A stretch of DNA of 40,183 bases from a bacterium (GTDB taxonomy: Bacteria; UBP14; UBA6098), in assembly GCA_023145965.1 (NCBI GenBank), contig JAGLDC010000041.1:1-40183 (forward strand), in the 5' to 3' direction. Below, piece by piece: positions 23,263 through 32,043 of this stretch (positions are counted from its first letter, which is position 1; every line of letters begins with the position of its first letter). The position numbers were made by a program, and so were the translations under genes. Under the pieces are notes generated by a model. The model was not told the DNA's origin. It ran no database searches and worked only from the letters and a program-made list of their open reading frames with translations.

Positions 23263-24612
23263 ATGGCCATTGGACATGGTATTCTTAGCCTTCCTCGAGA
23301 CGATACTATCGTTGCAATCTCGACACCACCCGGGCGCGGTGCCCTTGGAATAATCAGATTATCTGGAAAAGATGCAATTAATATCGCTGGGACCGTTTGT
23401 AAAATAGATATTACACCAACGCAAGGCGGTTCAGCGAAGGCTTGTAGTGTTGAGTTTGGCGATGGGATTATTGACACTGCGGTAATTACTGTATGGCGAG
23501 CACCCAGGTCCTTCTCCGGCGAAAATATGGTCGAGTTTACGATTCACGGAAGCCCTTTCCTTTTATGTGCGCTACAAAAAAGGTTAATCGAATTTGGAGC
23601 AAGGCCCTCTGCGCCTGGAGAATTCACCCTCAGAGCTTTATTAAACGGCAAACTCAGCCTTGCTTCAGCAGGCGCAATCGATGCAATAATAAACGCGACT
23701 GGGCGAGCTGCAGCAATGGCGGCATCGAAAACTCTTTCCGGTGAGCTAACAAAAAAAATAGAGTCGATTCTTGTTATACTTGAAAATATCGAGTTGAAAA
23801 CAGCAGCTCAAACCGAATTCCCAGAAAATATCGACGAACTTTCTCCCCTCAAAATCGTCGAACTTCTCGATCAAGCACTACTTAATATTCAAAAACTTAT
23901 CGAGATTCTGGAATTCGGGGAAAAAGTCACGAGAGAATCCGTGATCGTTATCGCCGGGCCACCAAATGTAGGGAAATCTACACTCACCAATGCACTTCTT
24001 GGCACAGAACGAAGTATTGTTCACCACAAACCGGGAACCACAAGAGACCTTGTCGAAGATAAATGCCATTTCGGTGACATCGAGGCTATTCTGGTAGATA
24101 CCGCCGGCCTGAGAGAAACCGAAGATGAAGTAGAACTTATCGGAGTGAATCGTTCATGTAATCGTCTTTCGACAGCCGATCTCGTAGTCTTTGTTCTGGA
24201 CGGTAGCTCTCATGATAATACATCCGAAGTGGTTCTTCTTGAGAAAATATATAAACTCAATCATATTATTGTTCTCAATAAACACGATCTAGGCGATAAA
24301 AGAGAGTTCCCTCATGCGATCCGCACAAGCGCGCTTACCGGAGATGGGATAGATAAACTCAGAGAGAAAATCAAGAATAGACTGGCTCCTTCTAATACTG
24401 AAGCCCTTTGGGCCGGAGCATGGCAAATTGATGGCTTGGACAAAACGAGGGAAAATATAGAACACTCTATCGAGGCATGTCATATGGGTCTTCTCGATGC
24501 TGCTTTGGAAGAAATTTCCTCGGCTATCGAATTTCTTCGCGAAATCTCAGGCCAAACTGAAAACCGCAGCATAATTGAAAAAGTGCTCGAAGGATTCTGC
24601 CTCGGTAAATAG
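23263..24612 (+). CDS. mnmE: tRNA modification GTPase MnmE
   Basis: A 449-aa GTPase that, with MnmG, modifies wobble U34 in tRNAs. The N-terminal folate-binding domain starts DDTIVAISTPPGRGALGIIR. The G domain has G1 GPPNVGKST (232-240), G2 GTTRD (258-262), G3 DTAGLRE (279-285) and G4 NKHD (339-342). It ends in FCLGK, the conserved C-terminal cysteine motif (CIGK in most). It starts 1 base after yidC. The partner mnmG is not in the window. Confidence 0.95.
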   Translation: MAIGHGILSLPRDDTIVAISTPPGRGALGIIRLSGKDAINIAGTVCKIDITPTQGGSAKACSVEFGDGIIDTAVITVWRAPRSFSGENMVEFTIHGSPFLLCALQKRLIEFGARPSAPGEFTLRALLNGKLSLASAGAIDAIINATGRAAAMAASKTLSGELTKKIESILVILENIELKTAAQTEFPENIDELSPLKIVELLDQALLNIQKLIEILEFGEKVTRESVIVIAGPPNVGKSTLTNALLGTERSIVHHKPGTTRDLVEDKCHFGDIEAILVDTAGLRETEDEVELIGVNRSCNRLSTADLVVFVLDGSSHDNTSEVVLLEKIYKLNHIIVLNKHDLGDKREFPHAIRTSALTGDGIDKLREKIKNRLAPSNTEALWAGAWQIDGLDKTRENIEHSIEACHMGLLDAALEEISSAIEFLREISGQTENRSIIEKVLEGFCLGK

Positions 24613-24690
24613 GATTGCGCTTTAGCCACTTTTCTGAGGATGTCCAAAAAAGTTGCTCAATATTGAAATTCATAAAATTTACAAATTAGC

Positions 24691-24719
24691 TTGCTATTGA
24701 TCTTTTCTCATCTTATTAC
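24691..24719 (+). promoter_or_regulatory. Predicted promoter of the 867-aa secreted protein gene
   Basis: TTGCTA (24691-24696), 17 bases, TATTAC (24714-24719); alternatively TTGATC (24697-24702) with TTATAT (24720-24725). Both place the start within a few bases of ATG 24729 or ATG 24735, with no Shine-Dalgarno sequence. Confidence 0.4.
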
Positions 24720-24728
24720 TTATATGTT

Positions 24729-27332
24729 ATGAAAATGAAATTTTTTTACATCTCCCTGCTTGTTGGCGCAATTATCGCCTCACCTATAAGAATAGCCAGA
24801 GACACTCACGCCTGGGCTTCTGGAACGAACAACGCCCGGACTATCGTTTCAGATTCAGTAGGAAGACTATTTGTAGTTTACTCGGGGCTTTCTGGTTCCT
24901 ATTATCAAATCTATATAGCCATGAGTTCAGACGCTGGTGCTTCATGGAATCCGACCTGGGCTACTTTATCATCGTCTGCATCTAATAATCTCTCGCCCTC
25001 GATAGCTATAGATTCAGATGATACACTCCATATTGTGTGGCGAGGCGAGGTTGTTAGCGGTTCTGACGCTGATTTACTATATTCGAAATATCCTTCGCCG
25101 GTAATAACAACAATATGCACTCATACTGGTTATCCGGGCGCAAATTGTCCCTCGATAGCCGTCGATTCGTTGGATAATCTCCATGTTGTCTGGACAGGAT
25201 GCCCCTCCGCTTGGACAGTGCGTTATGCTTACTGCGATCGCGCAACAGGCGCATGGGGATCGAGTGAACCCATAGGAACAAGGACACCTTCGCGCTGGCC
25301 ATCGATCGAGGTTGATGCCGAAAATCGACCCCATGTAGTTTATCGCAATCAATATAGCGGACATTACCATTGTGCGCACCGCTATAAAGACAGCGGTGCG
25401 TGGATAGGCTTCAATGGAGCATCACATGATACTCTCGATCAGCTTCCAGCCTCAGTTGAATATACTTCAATTTTTATTGATACTCTCGATAATATACATG
25501 CAATCTGGGAATGGATGACCGCTTTTGCAAGTAACCCGGATTCAGTGAGATATAGAAAATACGATCATCTCTCGGGTAATTGGCTCCCGACATTTACTCC
25601 TTACGGCAATTCTGCTACGGATGCACATACATCGTTCAACGGCGATGTAGTCACAGATGATGAAGGAAACCTATTCATACTTTATCACGACAACGATAGC
25701 ATATTTTGTGCTGTCTCCAGTGATCTTGGAACAACATTCCCTATTGATACACTGTTACAAAATGATCTCCATGCGCGGTATCCTAACGCTCGCGGAAGTC
25801 TATGGCCGAATTTCAACAGACCATCGGGTGGATGTATAGATTATATTTGGACCTGGAATGACCCCGACAGTGCAACCATATCTCTTATGTTCGACAGGAT
25901 GTGCATCGAAGCTGAAGATATAGAAACAACTGAAGTTTGCGCAGAATTTATCGAGCCGCTGGATAGCGCATGGTCATCTTGTTCAGATCAGACTATTGTT
26001 ATGAACATCGGTTGTTGTTTCTCAGATGAAACATTGAAGGTATTCTCAGACACAACAACCGTCGAATACTATGATTCGATATCAATGAACTGGATTTCAA
26101 CTATAGCGCCCGATCCTGACGATTGGGGAACATATTGGATTCACCTAGATAGCTCAGAATGGGTATGGAGCTGCTATCCCGCTTCGAGTAGTCATGGCGA
26201 CTGGTTTCGTTCGATAATTGACTTTGATTGTCCTGATATAGATACAGCCTTTATCAGGATACAATGTGATAATAAGGCTTATATCTATGCCAATGGCACC
26301 TATGTTGACACAACCCACGGCAATCCGGGGGGAGGGTCAGCAGGTTGGCGAACGCTCTACGAGTTTGACCTTACCCCATATTTCCACGGTGGAGAAGATA
26401 CTGTTTCGATAATTGGTTATAATTCCGGTGGTTATGCTGGAATGATGTTCGAAATCGGCATTATCTGCGCCTCATCTTGCTGTGGAGGAATCGATACTTC
26501 TTCTATTGATTTTACTGTTAACGGCGAACATTATTCGATTTTCGATCCCGAGCTTAGCTGGGATGGCGATTCAACACTGACATTCACCCCCATTGCACCG
26601 GATACTTTAGAGGACGGTGATACTGTTGTTGCATGTTTGTTAACAGTCGAGGACACCTGCACAGGAGCTTTAGACTCCTCTATTTGCAGAACATTCTTTG
26701 TAGATTTAACAGCACCTTTTATCTATGATATTTTGCCAATCCCGGGATCTATTGTTGACGATTTTTCGCCCAACATCGAGTTTTATCTTGTGGATTCACT
26801 CTCTGGTCTCGATACATCGAGTGTTGTTTTCACAGTCGAAGGCGTTTCAGAAATTCCTACCCTCTCCGGCTTATCTCCTTGGAGCTATATATGGACTCCT
26901 GACAGTGCCTTCAATCGTAACGATACAGTGGATATCTGCGTCGTAGCAACGGATTCGACGGATTATTGCCCAGATAATATACTCGATACATGTTGGTCTT
27001 TCATAGTCCGACCTTGCAGTCCTATGGATATTAGCGTGGAATGCCCGCTTCCTTGTTTTGCTTTCTCCTCCTGTAGCACTGGAGCCGTCGTGTTTAGTGT
27101 GTCCGATAGCACTGACGCCGGAATAGACACCTCGAGAGTGTATGTCAGTGTGATCCGCGTGATCCATAGCACTTACGACACAACATATATCTCCTCTCCT
27201 TCTCCATTCATTATTTTCGATTTTACTGCAGATACAACAATTACTGTTTGGGGAAACTGGTCGGATGGTGACAGCGTTTTTATTCAACTTGACAGTCTCT
27301 ATAATCTCGATGGCTGTTTAACTGTGCCTTAA
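24729..27332 (+). CDS. Large secreted protein with BNR/sialidase-like N-terminal repeats
   Basis: An 867-aa exported protein (signal peptide FFYISLLVGAIIA). Residues about 20-390 contain sialidase-like Asp-box elements (SSDAGASWNP) and repeated 'PSIAIDSDDTLHIVWRG / PSIAVDSLDNLHVVWTG / PSIEVDAENRPHVVYRN' patterns forming a predicted beta-propeller. Residues about 400-590 resemble a jelly-roll or PA14-type domain with many Cys, and 590-867 appear to be Ig-like. No sorting domain is visible at the C-terminus, which ends abruptly 9 bases before a palindromic element. Likely cell-surface or secreted; no catalytic residues can be assigned. Confidence 0.8.
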   Translation: MKMKFFYISLLVGAIIASPIRIARDTHAWASGTNNARTIVSDSVGRLFVVYSGLSGSYYQIYIAMSSDAGASWNPTWATLSSSASNNLSPSIAIDSDDTLHIVWRGEVVSGSDADLLYSKYPSPVITTICTHTGYPGANCPSIAVDSLDNLHVVWTGCPSAWTVRYAYCDRATGAWGSSEPIGTRTPSRWPSIEVDAENRPHVVYRNQYSGHYHCAHRYKDSGAWIGFNGASHDTLDQLPASVEYTSIFIDTLDNIHAIWEWMTAFASNPDSVRYRKYDHLSGNWLPTFTPYGNSATDAHTSFNGDVVTDDEGNLFILYHDNDSIFCAVSSDLGTTFPIDTLLQNDLHARYPNARGSLWPNFNRPSGGCIDYIWTWNDPDSATISLMFDRMCIEAEDIETTEVCAEFIEPLDSAWSSCSDQTIVMNIGCCFSDETLKVFSDTTTVEYYDSISMNWISTIAPDPDDWGTYWIHLDSSEWVWSCYPASSSHGDWFRSIIDFDCPDIDTAFIRIQCDNKAYIYANGTYVDTTHGNPGGGSAGWRTLYEFDLTPYFHGGEDTVSIIGYNSGGYAGMMFEIGIICASSCCGGIDTSSIDFTVNGEHYSIFDPELSWDGDSTLTFTPIAPDTLEDGDTVVACLLTVEDTCTGALDSSICRTFFVDLTAPFIYDILPIPGSIVDDFSPNIEFYLVDSLSGLDTSSVVFTVEGVSEIPTLSGLSPWSYIWTPDSAFNRNDTVDICVVATDSTDYCPDNILDTCWSFIVRPCSPMDISVECPLPCFAFSSCSTGAVVFSVSDSTDAGIDTSRVYVSVIRVIHSTYDTTYISSPSPFIIFDFTADTTITVWGNWSDGDSVFIQLDSLYNLDGCLTVP

Positions 27333-27341
27333 TCGGCCCAA

Positions 27342-27494
27342 GGGGGCGTCAGAATTTATTTACCTAGAGGAAAACGCGTTTTCCTCTAGGTAAATAAATT
27401 AGCTGAATGCCGAAGCTTTATATTTATTTCACCTTCTACCATCGACCGGCATTCGGCCTACGTTGCACCCACTGGTGCAACGACCGACGCCCCC
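27342..27494. repeat. Branched palindromic element with a perfect 48-bp palindrome
   Basis: Outer arms GGGGGCGTC (27342-27350) and GACGCCCCC (27486-27494) pair exactly. Between them are three further stems. The first is a perfect 48-base palindrome with no loop (27353-27400, centre ACGCGT at 27374-27379). The second is GCTGAATGCCG (27402-27412) with CGGCATTCGGC (27447-27457), with one T:G pair. The third is CGTTGCACC (27461-27469) with GGTGCAACG (27474-27482). Together they could fold as a four-way structure in single-stranded DNA or RNA. No gene is in this gap (27333-27610). The first 16 bases recur at 12462-12477. Confidence 0.8.
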
Positions 27495-27610
27495 GTTTAA
27501 CTCAAAGCTAGATTCTACTGTTTACAGACACTCGCGATTTTGCTCGAAAACGCCTCTTTTATAGATATATTGAATTGATTGCCCTTTATTATTCTTTAGA
27601 AAATGTTAGC

Positions 27611-29281
27611 ATGATTATCCTATTATCTGTTTTAATTGCTTTTTTAGCACAACCGCTTGCAGCACAAGCAGTTACTGATCTTTGGAATATTGATTCTATC
27701 GTAGATTATTCATGGATGGATGTCGAAACTCTTTGGACTGCCGATACTAGCATCATTAATTCACTTGGATCTGAAATAATTCCCTTGAAGGTAGGCGAGA
27801 TAATGTTTTCATCCTTCGGGGCCGATAGCGGTGAACTCAGGATTCAGGGCTTTTTTGCCTACCCATCATCCGGCACGAACCTCACTGGATTGGTAATAAA
27901 TCACGGCATGATAATGGATGGCGAATTATCCATGGCGGAAACCTTCGCTGCGGGACTAAACAGCTTTACTTTGGCAATAAGCGCTCCGGGCCATGGGACA
28001 TCCACAGGCGGAAGTGCATATAACTTCGAGAATCTTATTTGGTCTTATCCAAATCCTCGTAATAACCACTTCTACCAATTCGCCTACGCAACGATGCGTG
28101 CGATAAACTACATGGATAGCCTTACAATCGTTAATTCAGATTGGCTCGGAGTTATCGGATTCTCCGGTGGTGCCGATGCCGCAATAATCGCAAGCGGGAT
28201 TGATGACCGCATTGCCATATGTATTCCCATTATCCCACAAACAAATTTCGCTTGTGGAGCTGCAGATTCTGGTTGGATAATAGACGTTTTTGCGGAAACT
28301 GGCATTTCTCCCGACGACTCAAATGTCGTCTATCTCGAAAACTTTATATCACCTATAAATTACTTCGACTATATCGATGGCTTTACTGTAATGATAACCG
28401 CGTCCCAGGATGAATTCGAGCCGTTGAACTGCGTTGCGTATAGCTTTCCTCTTCTCGATAGCTCGCGCTCACGCCTAGAGATTGTCCCAAATTTCGACCA
28501 TCATTGCTATTTCACAACCTATGCTCTCACTGGCGATTACGATAGTTTCGATAACACGACAACCTTCTATAGCAAAATATTAGGTATATCAAATTCAGTT
28601 ATAGATCTTCTAAAGCTCGGTTCACCGGTGCCGCGTATGCCTTCAGTAGAGGCTTTTGAGCTTGAAGACAGCGTTGAATTTGTTGCAGATGTTCCCGTGG
28701 AATATTGGGCTTCCAATGATGTCAAACTCTGGTTCAGTGTGGATTCAGCTTGGACTTTCGATTTTGTCCAAATGGAAAACGAAATGCCCGACCTCGGCGA
28801 ATATAGCGTCATGCTACCACGAACACGAGCTAATTCATTGGAAAATATTATATACTATGTCGAAAGCCGTTGCACTCCGATATTCTGGCTGTCATCCCTT
28901 CCGCATGTGCCGGATGACATGGTTTTCAATCTCAGACCATTCCCAAGACTCTTTTTTGGCCTCGATATAAAGGAAACCAAAATAACAAAACCAGATAATA
29001 TCTACCTTCACACTTATCCAAATCCGTTCAATTCCTCGGTGAAAATTTCAATAGAAACTCAAGATTTTGCGCCTCTACAAATCGAGATATTCGACCTAAT
29101 CGGCCAAAAGATCGAAGTCCTGTATCCTTATGCCACTTCACTTCAAAAGAAAGAATATCCCGGAGGAGCGAATGAGATAATCTGGACACCAAACGAACAT
29201 GTTAAATCCGGAATCTATCTTATTCGGATTTACCTAGATAGCGGCGAAACCGCATTGAAGCGGATAGTATATCTTAAATAA
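27611..29281 (+). CDS. Secreted alpha/beta-hydrolase with T9SS-type C-terminal sorting domain
   Basis: A 556-aa exported enzyme. The signal peptide is IILLSVLIAFLAQPLAAQA. An alpha/beta-hydrolase domain follows (about 65-340) with a nucleophile elbow GFSGGAD (S185), acid D267 in TASQDEF and His 297/298 in FDHHCY, giving a complete Ser-Asp-His triad similar to acetyl-xylan-esterase or dienelactone-type hydrolases. The C-terminus is a 'YPNPFNSSVKISI' sorting domain (about 468-556) ending in GIYLIRIYLDSGETALKRIV, as used for type IX-like secretion or surface attachment. The substrate is unknown. ATG 27611 is chosen because the signal peptide begins there; a TTG at 27575 is in frame. Confidence 0.88.
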   Translation: MIILLSVLIAFLAQPLAAQAVTDLWNIDSIVDYSWMDVETLWTADTSIINSLGSEIIPLKVGEIMFSSFGADSGELRIQGFFAYPSSGTNLTGLVINHGMIMDGELSMAETFAAGLNSFTLAISAPGHGTSTGGSAYNFENLIWSYPNPRNNHFYQFAYATMRAINYMDSLTIVNSDWLGVIGFSGGADAAIIASGIDDRIAICIPIIPQTNFACGAADSGWIIDVFAETGISPDDSNVVYLENFISPINYFDYIDGFTVMITASQDEFEPLNCVAYSFPLLDSSRSRLEIVPNFDHHCYFTTYALTGDYDSFDNTTTFYSKILGISNSVIDLLKLGSPVPRMPSVEAFELEDSVEFVADVPVEYWASNDVKLWFSVDSAWTFDFVQMENEMPDLGEYSVMLPRTRANSLENIIYYVESRCTPIFWLSSLPHVPDDMVFNLRPFPRLFFGLDIKETKITKPDNIYLHTYPNPFNSSVKISIETQDFAPLQIEIFDLIGQKIEVLYPYATSLQKKEYPGGANEIIWTPNEHVKSGIYLIRIYLDSGETALKRIVYLK

Positions 29282-29459
29282 GCATTTATATCATATCCTA
29301 TACCTATAAATCCTTCAGCTCAATTGCCTGATATAAAACACAGGGAGGTTATAATAACCCTCAAGTGACGATTTATTACAATTGAACTCTCTGGATTGAA
29401 TATCTAGTGAAACCATATGATGCAGTGTTTTAAAAGGAAAAACCTCCTAACAAACTACC

Positions 29460-29487
29460 TTGTAATTAAAACAATGTTATATATATT
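29460..29487 (+). promoter_or_regulatory. Predicted promoter of the radical SAM gene, leaderless
   Basis: TTGTAA (29460-29465), 16 bases, TATATT (29482-29487). The transcription start would be within a base or two of ATG 29495. No Shine-Dalgarno sequence is seen. The 213-base gap before 29495 otherwise shows only a short palindrome GGTTAT (29347-29352) / ATAACC (29354-29359). Confidence 0.45.
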
Positions 29488-29494
29488 TGAGTAG

Positions 29495-30628
29495 ATGAGG
29501 ATTCGAACCAGATACATACTATCCATTATACTACTTATCACAATTATCAGCGGCTCGGTTCTGGATTTTCTCGGCTTAGATAGAAAGATCACAGCGGAAA
29601 AGGTCAAGAAATGGGGTCTTTCTATGCATCCTGCAATGTGGCAAAAACAATTATCAAACGGTGCAGTGCAATGCGAGCTGTGCCCTTTTAAATGCATTAT
29701 AGATGAGGGCGACCGGGGAATTTGTGGCGTTCGTGCTGTAGTGAACGATACGCTTCGAGCACTTACCTACTCTCGCCCAGCCTCGATAAATCTCGATCCT
29801 ATTGAAAAAAAACCACTTTTCCATTTTACCCCAACTGCGAAAGCGCTTTCTATAGCTACCGTGGGATGTAACCTAAGCTGTAGTTTCTGCCAAAACTGGA
29901 GCCTATCTCAAGCTTTGCCAGAAAACACAAAAACAAAAGTAGTTACCCCTAAAGAGGTTGTATCCATTGCTATACAATCAGAAGCGACTACAATAGCCTA
30001 TACCTACTCCGAACCGACTGTATTTTATGAATATATGTTCGATACCGCTAAACTCGCTCATGAGAATGGTATAGCAAACTTATTGGTTACATGCGGGTTC
30101 ATCGAAAAAGAACCTTTGCTCGAGTTATGTAGTTACCTCGATGCAGCGAATGTCGATCTCAAGAGCTGGTCGGATGAATTCTATCGAGATTATCTGAAAG
30201 CTATGAAAGCTCCCGTTTTAAGAACATTGAAGATACTGGTCGAACAGGGTGTATGGGTGGAGATCACTAATCTCATTATTCCTGATGCAAACGATAACCC
30301 TGAGAATATACGCCAAATGTGCCGTTGGATAGCTGACTCCCTTGGAACCGGAATCCCCCTTCATTTTTCTCGTTTTCACCCTAATTATAAACTCACCGAC
30401 AGACCATCGACCCCGGGAGCAACTCTCGAAATGGCATATGAGATTGCAAAACAAGAGGGAATTAAATTCGTTTACGTCGGAAATATTCGCGGAACGGAGC
30501 ATGAAGACACATATTGTCCCAACTGCAATGCAAAACTTATCGATAGAACTGGATATTTTATCGAAAGCAATTATATCGATAATGGGAAATGTGCGTTTTG
30601 CGGAACCAAAATCGAAGGCGTATGGTGA
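29495..30628 (+). CDS. amrS: AmmeMemoRadiSam-type radical SAM protein, membrane-anchored
   Basis: A 377-aa radical SAM protein of the AmrS (pyruvate-formate-lyase-activating-like) group. The cluster motif is CNLSCSFC (C125, C129, C132). An N-terminal cysteine set (C60, C63, C67, C77 in CELCPFKC and GICGVR) and a C-terminal pair of CxxC motifs (YCPNCNAK and CAFCGTK) probably bind metal. SAM-binding GNIRG and TYSEP motifs are as in the family. A transmembrane segment (YILSIILLITIISGSVLDFL) at the N-terminus suggests anchoring to the membrane. The partner AMMECR1 and Memo genes are not in the window, so the reaction is unknown. Confidence 0.85.
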   Translation: MRIRTRYILSIILLITIISGSVLDFLGLDRKITAEKVKKWGLSMHPAMWQKQLSNGAVQCELCPFKCIIDEGDRGICGVRAVVNDTLRALTYSRPASINLDPIEKKPLFHFTPTAKALSIATVGCNLSCSFCQNWSLSQALPENTKTKVVTPKEVVSIAIQSEATTIAYTYSEPTVFYEYMFDTAKLAHENGIANLLVTCGFIEKEPLLELCSYLDAANVDLKSWSDEFYRDYLKAMKAPVLRTLKILVEQGVWVEITNLIIPDANDNPENIRQMCRWIADSLGTGIPLHFSRFHPNYKLTDRPSTPGATLEMAYEIAKQEGIKFVYVGNIRGTEHEDTYCPNCNAKLIDRTGYFIESNYIDNGKCAFCGTKIEGVW

Positions 30629-30671
30629 TAAGACCTACCGCTACTTTCACCTTTTTTCAATTCTAAATTAA

Positions 30672-30699
30672 TTGACTTTTTAAACATTAAGAATATAAT
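30672..30699 (+). promoter_or_regulatory. Strong sigma70-like promoter for the small envelope gene pair
   Basis: TTGACT (30672-30677), 16 bases, perfect TATAAT (30694-30699). The start would be near 30706, leaving 20-29 bases before the first gene. Confidence 0.7.
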
Positions 30700-30734
30700 A
30701 TAATAATTAAAAGAATTTATATGGAATGATTACT

Positions 30735-31010
30735 ATGAAATATTTTTTCATTACAATACTTGCCTTCTTTCCGACAATGGTTTTCGCCTCCGAAAACGGC
30801 GAATCGGACGGAGGTATTATAAGATTTCTTCCATATGCCGCCGCTGTTATAATCTATCTCATAAGCTCAAAACTTAAGCCCAAAAAAATAAATGACAAAA
30901 ACATTCTATCAATGCCTAAGACTACCAATAAAAGGGAGATTGGTCCCCAAGACACTCAAATAAATTATAGCGGTTATGAAAAAAAATATAAACCGATAGA
31001 ACCTAAATGA
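30735..31010 (+). CDS. Small exported or membrane protein of unknown function
   Basis: A 91-aa protein with a signal peptide-like start (YFFITILAFFPTMVFASENG), a second hydrophobic segment (FLPYAAAVIIYLISSKL) and a basic, soluble tail ending KYKPIEPK. I recognise no family. ATG 30735 places the signal peptide correctly; ATG 30726 is an alternative adding three residues. The stop overlaps the lipoprotein start by 4 bases (ATGA), so the two are translationally coupled. Confidence 0.6.
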   Translation: MKYFFITILAFFPTMVFASENGESDGGIIRFLPYAAAVIIYLISSKLKPKKINDKNILSMPKTTNKREIGPQDTQINYSGYEKKYKPIEPK

Positions 31011-31504
31011 ACCTTTTTAAAAAAATAACTTTTCTATCTATATTTCTTATAGTTCTTTTAAACCTCGGTTGCGGAACCAACCCTCAAATTAGGCCTGGCG
31101 ATGTACACCTCGAAATTGAAGGAAACGAACCGAATATTTATATAGTCCCTCCCGAGGAACCAGAAGGTAACGAAAGAGTAACTATAACTGAACACCATGA
31201 AACCCACGACGGTTTATGGCGAAGCTACAACGAACATATTGAATACGATAATATTACCATATATCGCGAAATTGAAGACATCTCGTATTACAGTTATTGG
31301 CGTTACGGTCTTGTCAAATCCTATGAAGAGAAGCGCAGCTTTGAACCTTCGGGAATTTGTAAAAATATCGAAGTGAATGGTTGTCTATATAATCACGGCC
31401 GCAAATTAATAAATTATGAAGCTATCGTGAATGGTATCCCATATTATTTTGCAGGCGAATTTAACCCGGATAGCGCCGATTATAGCGACATACCTGCAAA
31501 CTAA
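31007..31504 (+). CDS. Putative lipoprotein of unknown function
   Basis: A 165-aa protein with a clear lipobox (FLIVLLNLGC, Cys22) so it is probably lipidated and held in the outer or inner membrane. The mature part is rich in Tyr, Glu and His (TEHHETHDGLWRSYNEH, YREIEDISYYSYWRYG) and contains two Cys (SGICKNIEVNGCLYN). No domain is recognised. Coupled to the preceding small membrane gene by a 4-base overlap. Confidence 0.7.
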   Translation: MNLFKKITFLSIFLIVLLNLGCGTNPQIRPGDVHLEIEGNEPNIYIVPPEEPEGNERVTITEHHETHDGLWRSYNEHIEYDNITIYREIEDISYYSYWRYGLVKSYEEKRSFEPSGICKNIEVNGCLYNHGRKLINYEAIVNGIPYYFAGEFNPDSADYSDIPAN

Positions 31505-31772
31505 ATTTTTATCACCTTACATTTTACCTCTTGACAAGCCACCTTCAGGTGAATACTTTTTTGCCGGTTTTGGTTTGGAAATCAGGTTTTACGTTGCCTC
31601 CCTTGCAAAGACATAAAAGAGGCGTTGTTATAGTTTTATCGAAAGAAGTTCATTATAAAACGCTGTTTATTTGCAAAAACTCAAAACAAAACCATATGTT
31701 TATTATTCAATTGATATGAAAAAAAGCGCAGAAACGGAAACAAAGAATAGATTTAACATATTTTAGAATTTA

Positions 31773-31858
31773 GGAGAGGTGCCGGAGCGGTTTAACGGGG
31801 CGGTCTTGAAAACCGTTGTCCCTTTCAGGGACCCCGGGTTCGAATCCCGGCCTCTCCG
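31773..31858 (+). tRNA. tRNA-Ser (TGA)
   Basis: An 86-base class II tRNA. Acceptor GGAGAGG (31773-31779) pairs with CCTCTCC (31851-31857), with discriminator G 31858. The anticodon loop CTTGAAA (31805-31811) places TGA at 31807-31809. A long variable arm (about 31817-31832) and the TTCGAAT T-loop fit Ser. No CCA is encoded. The 268-base gap before it (31505-31772) shows no supported gene. Confidence 0.95.
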
Positions 31859-31904
31859 AGCTTTAATGAAGCCCGATTCAAAAACGAATTAAGCTTTAAA
31901 GCTC
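31858..31904 (+). repeat. Stem-loop after tRNA-Ser
   Basis: GAGCTTTAA (31858-31866) pairs with TTAAAGCTC (31896-31904), with an inner GATTC/GAATT pairing. There is no T-run directly after, so it is a possible 3' processing or termination structure rather than a canonical terminator. Confidence 0.45.
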
Positions 31905-31992
31905 AGAATTAAGTATTTAAACTGTTTTTTGCCTGATAATCTAGGCGCAATATATTATTTTTTTGAAACTAAGCCAAATATATCCTGAAAAC

Positions 31993-32037
31993 ATACCCTT
32001 TATAGGGTATTGACATAACATCCAAATTTCATATTTT
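31993..32037 (+). promoter_or_regulatory. tsaD promoter with overlapping inverted repeat, leaderless
   Basis: TTGACA (32010-32015), 16 bases, TATTTT (32032-32037). ATG 32044 is 6 bases after the -10, so the transcript likely begins at the start codon. An inverted repeat ATACCCT (31993-31999) / AGGGTAT (32004-32010) abuts the -35 and could be a regulator site. Confidence 0.55.
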
Positions 32038-32043
32038 CTTAAT

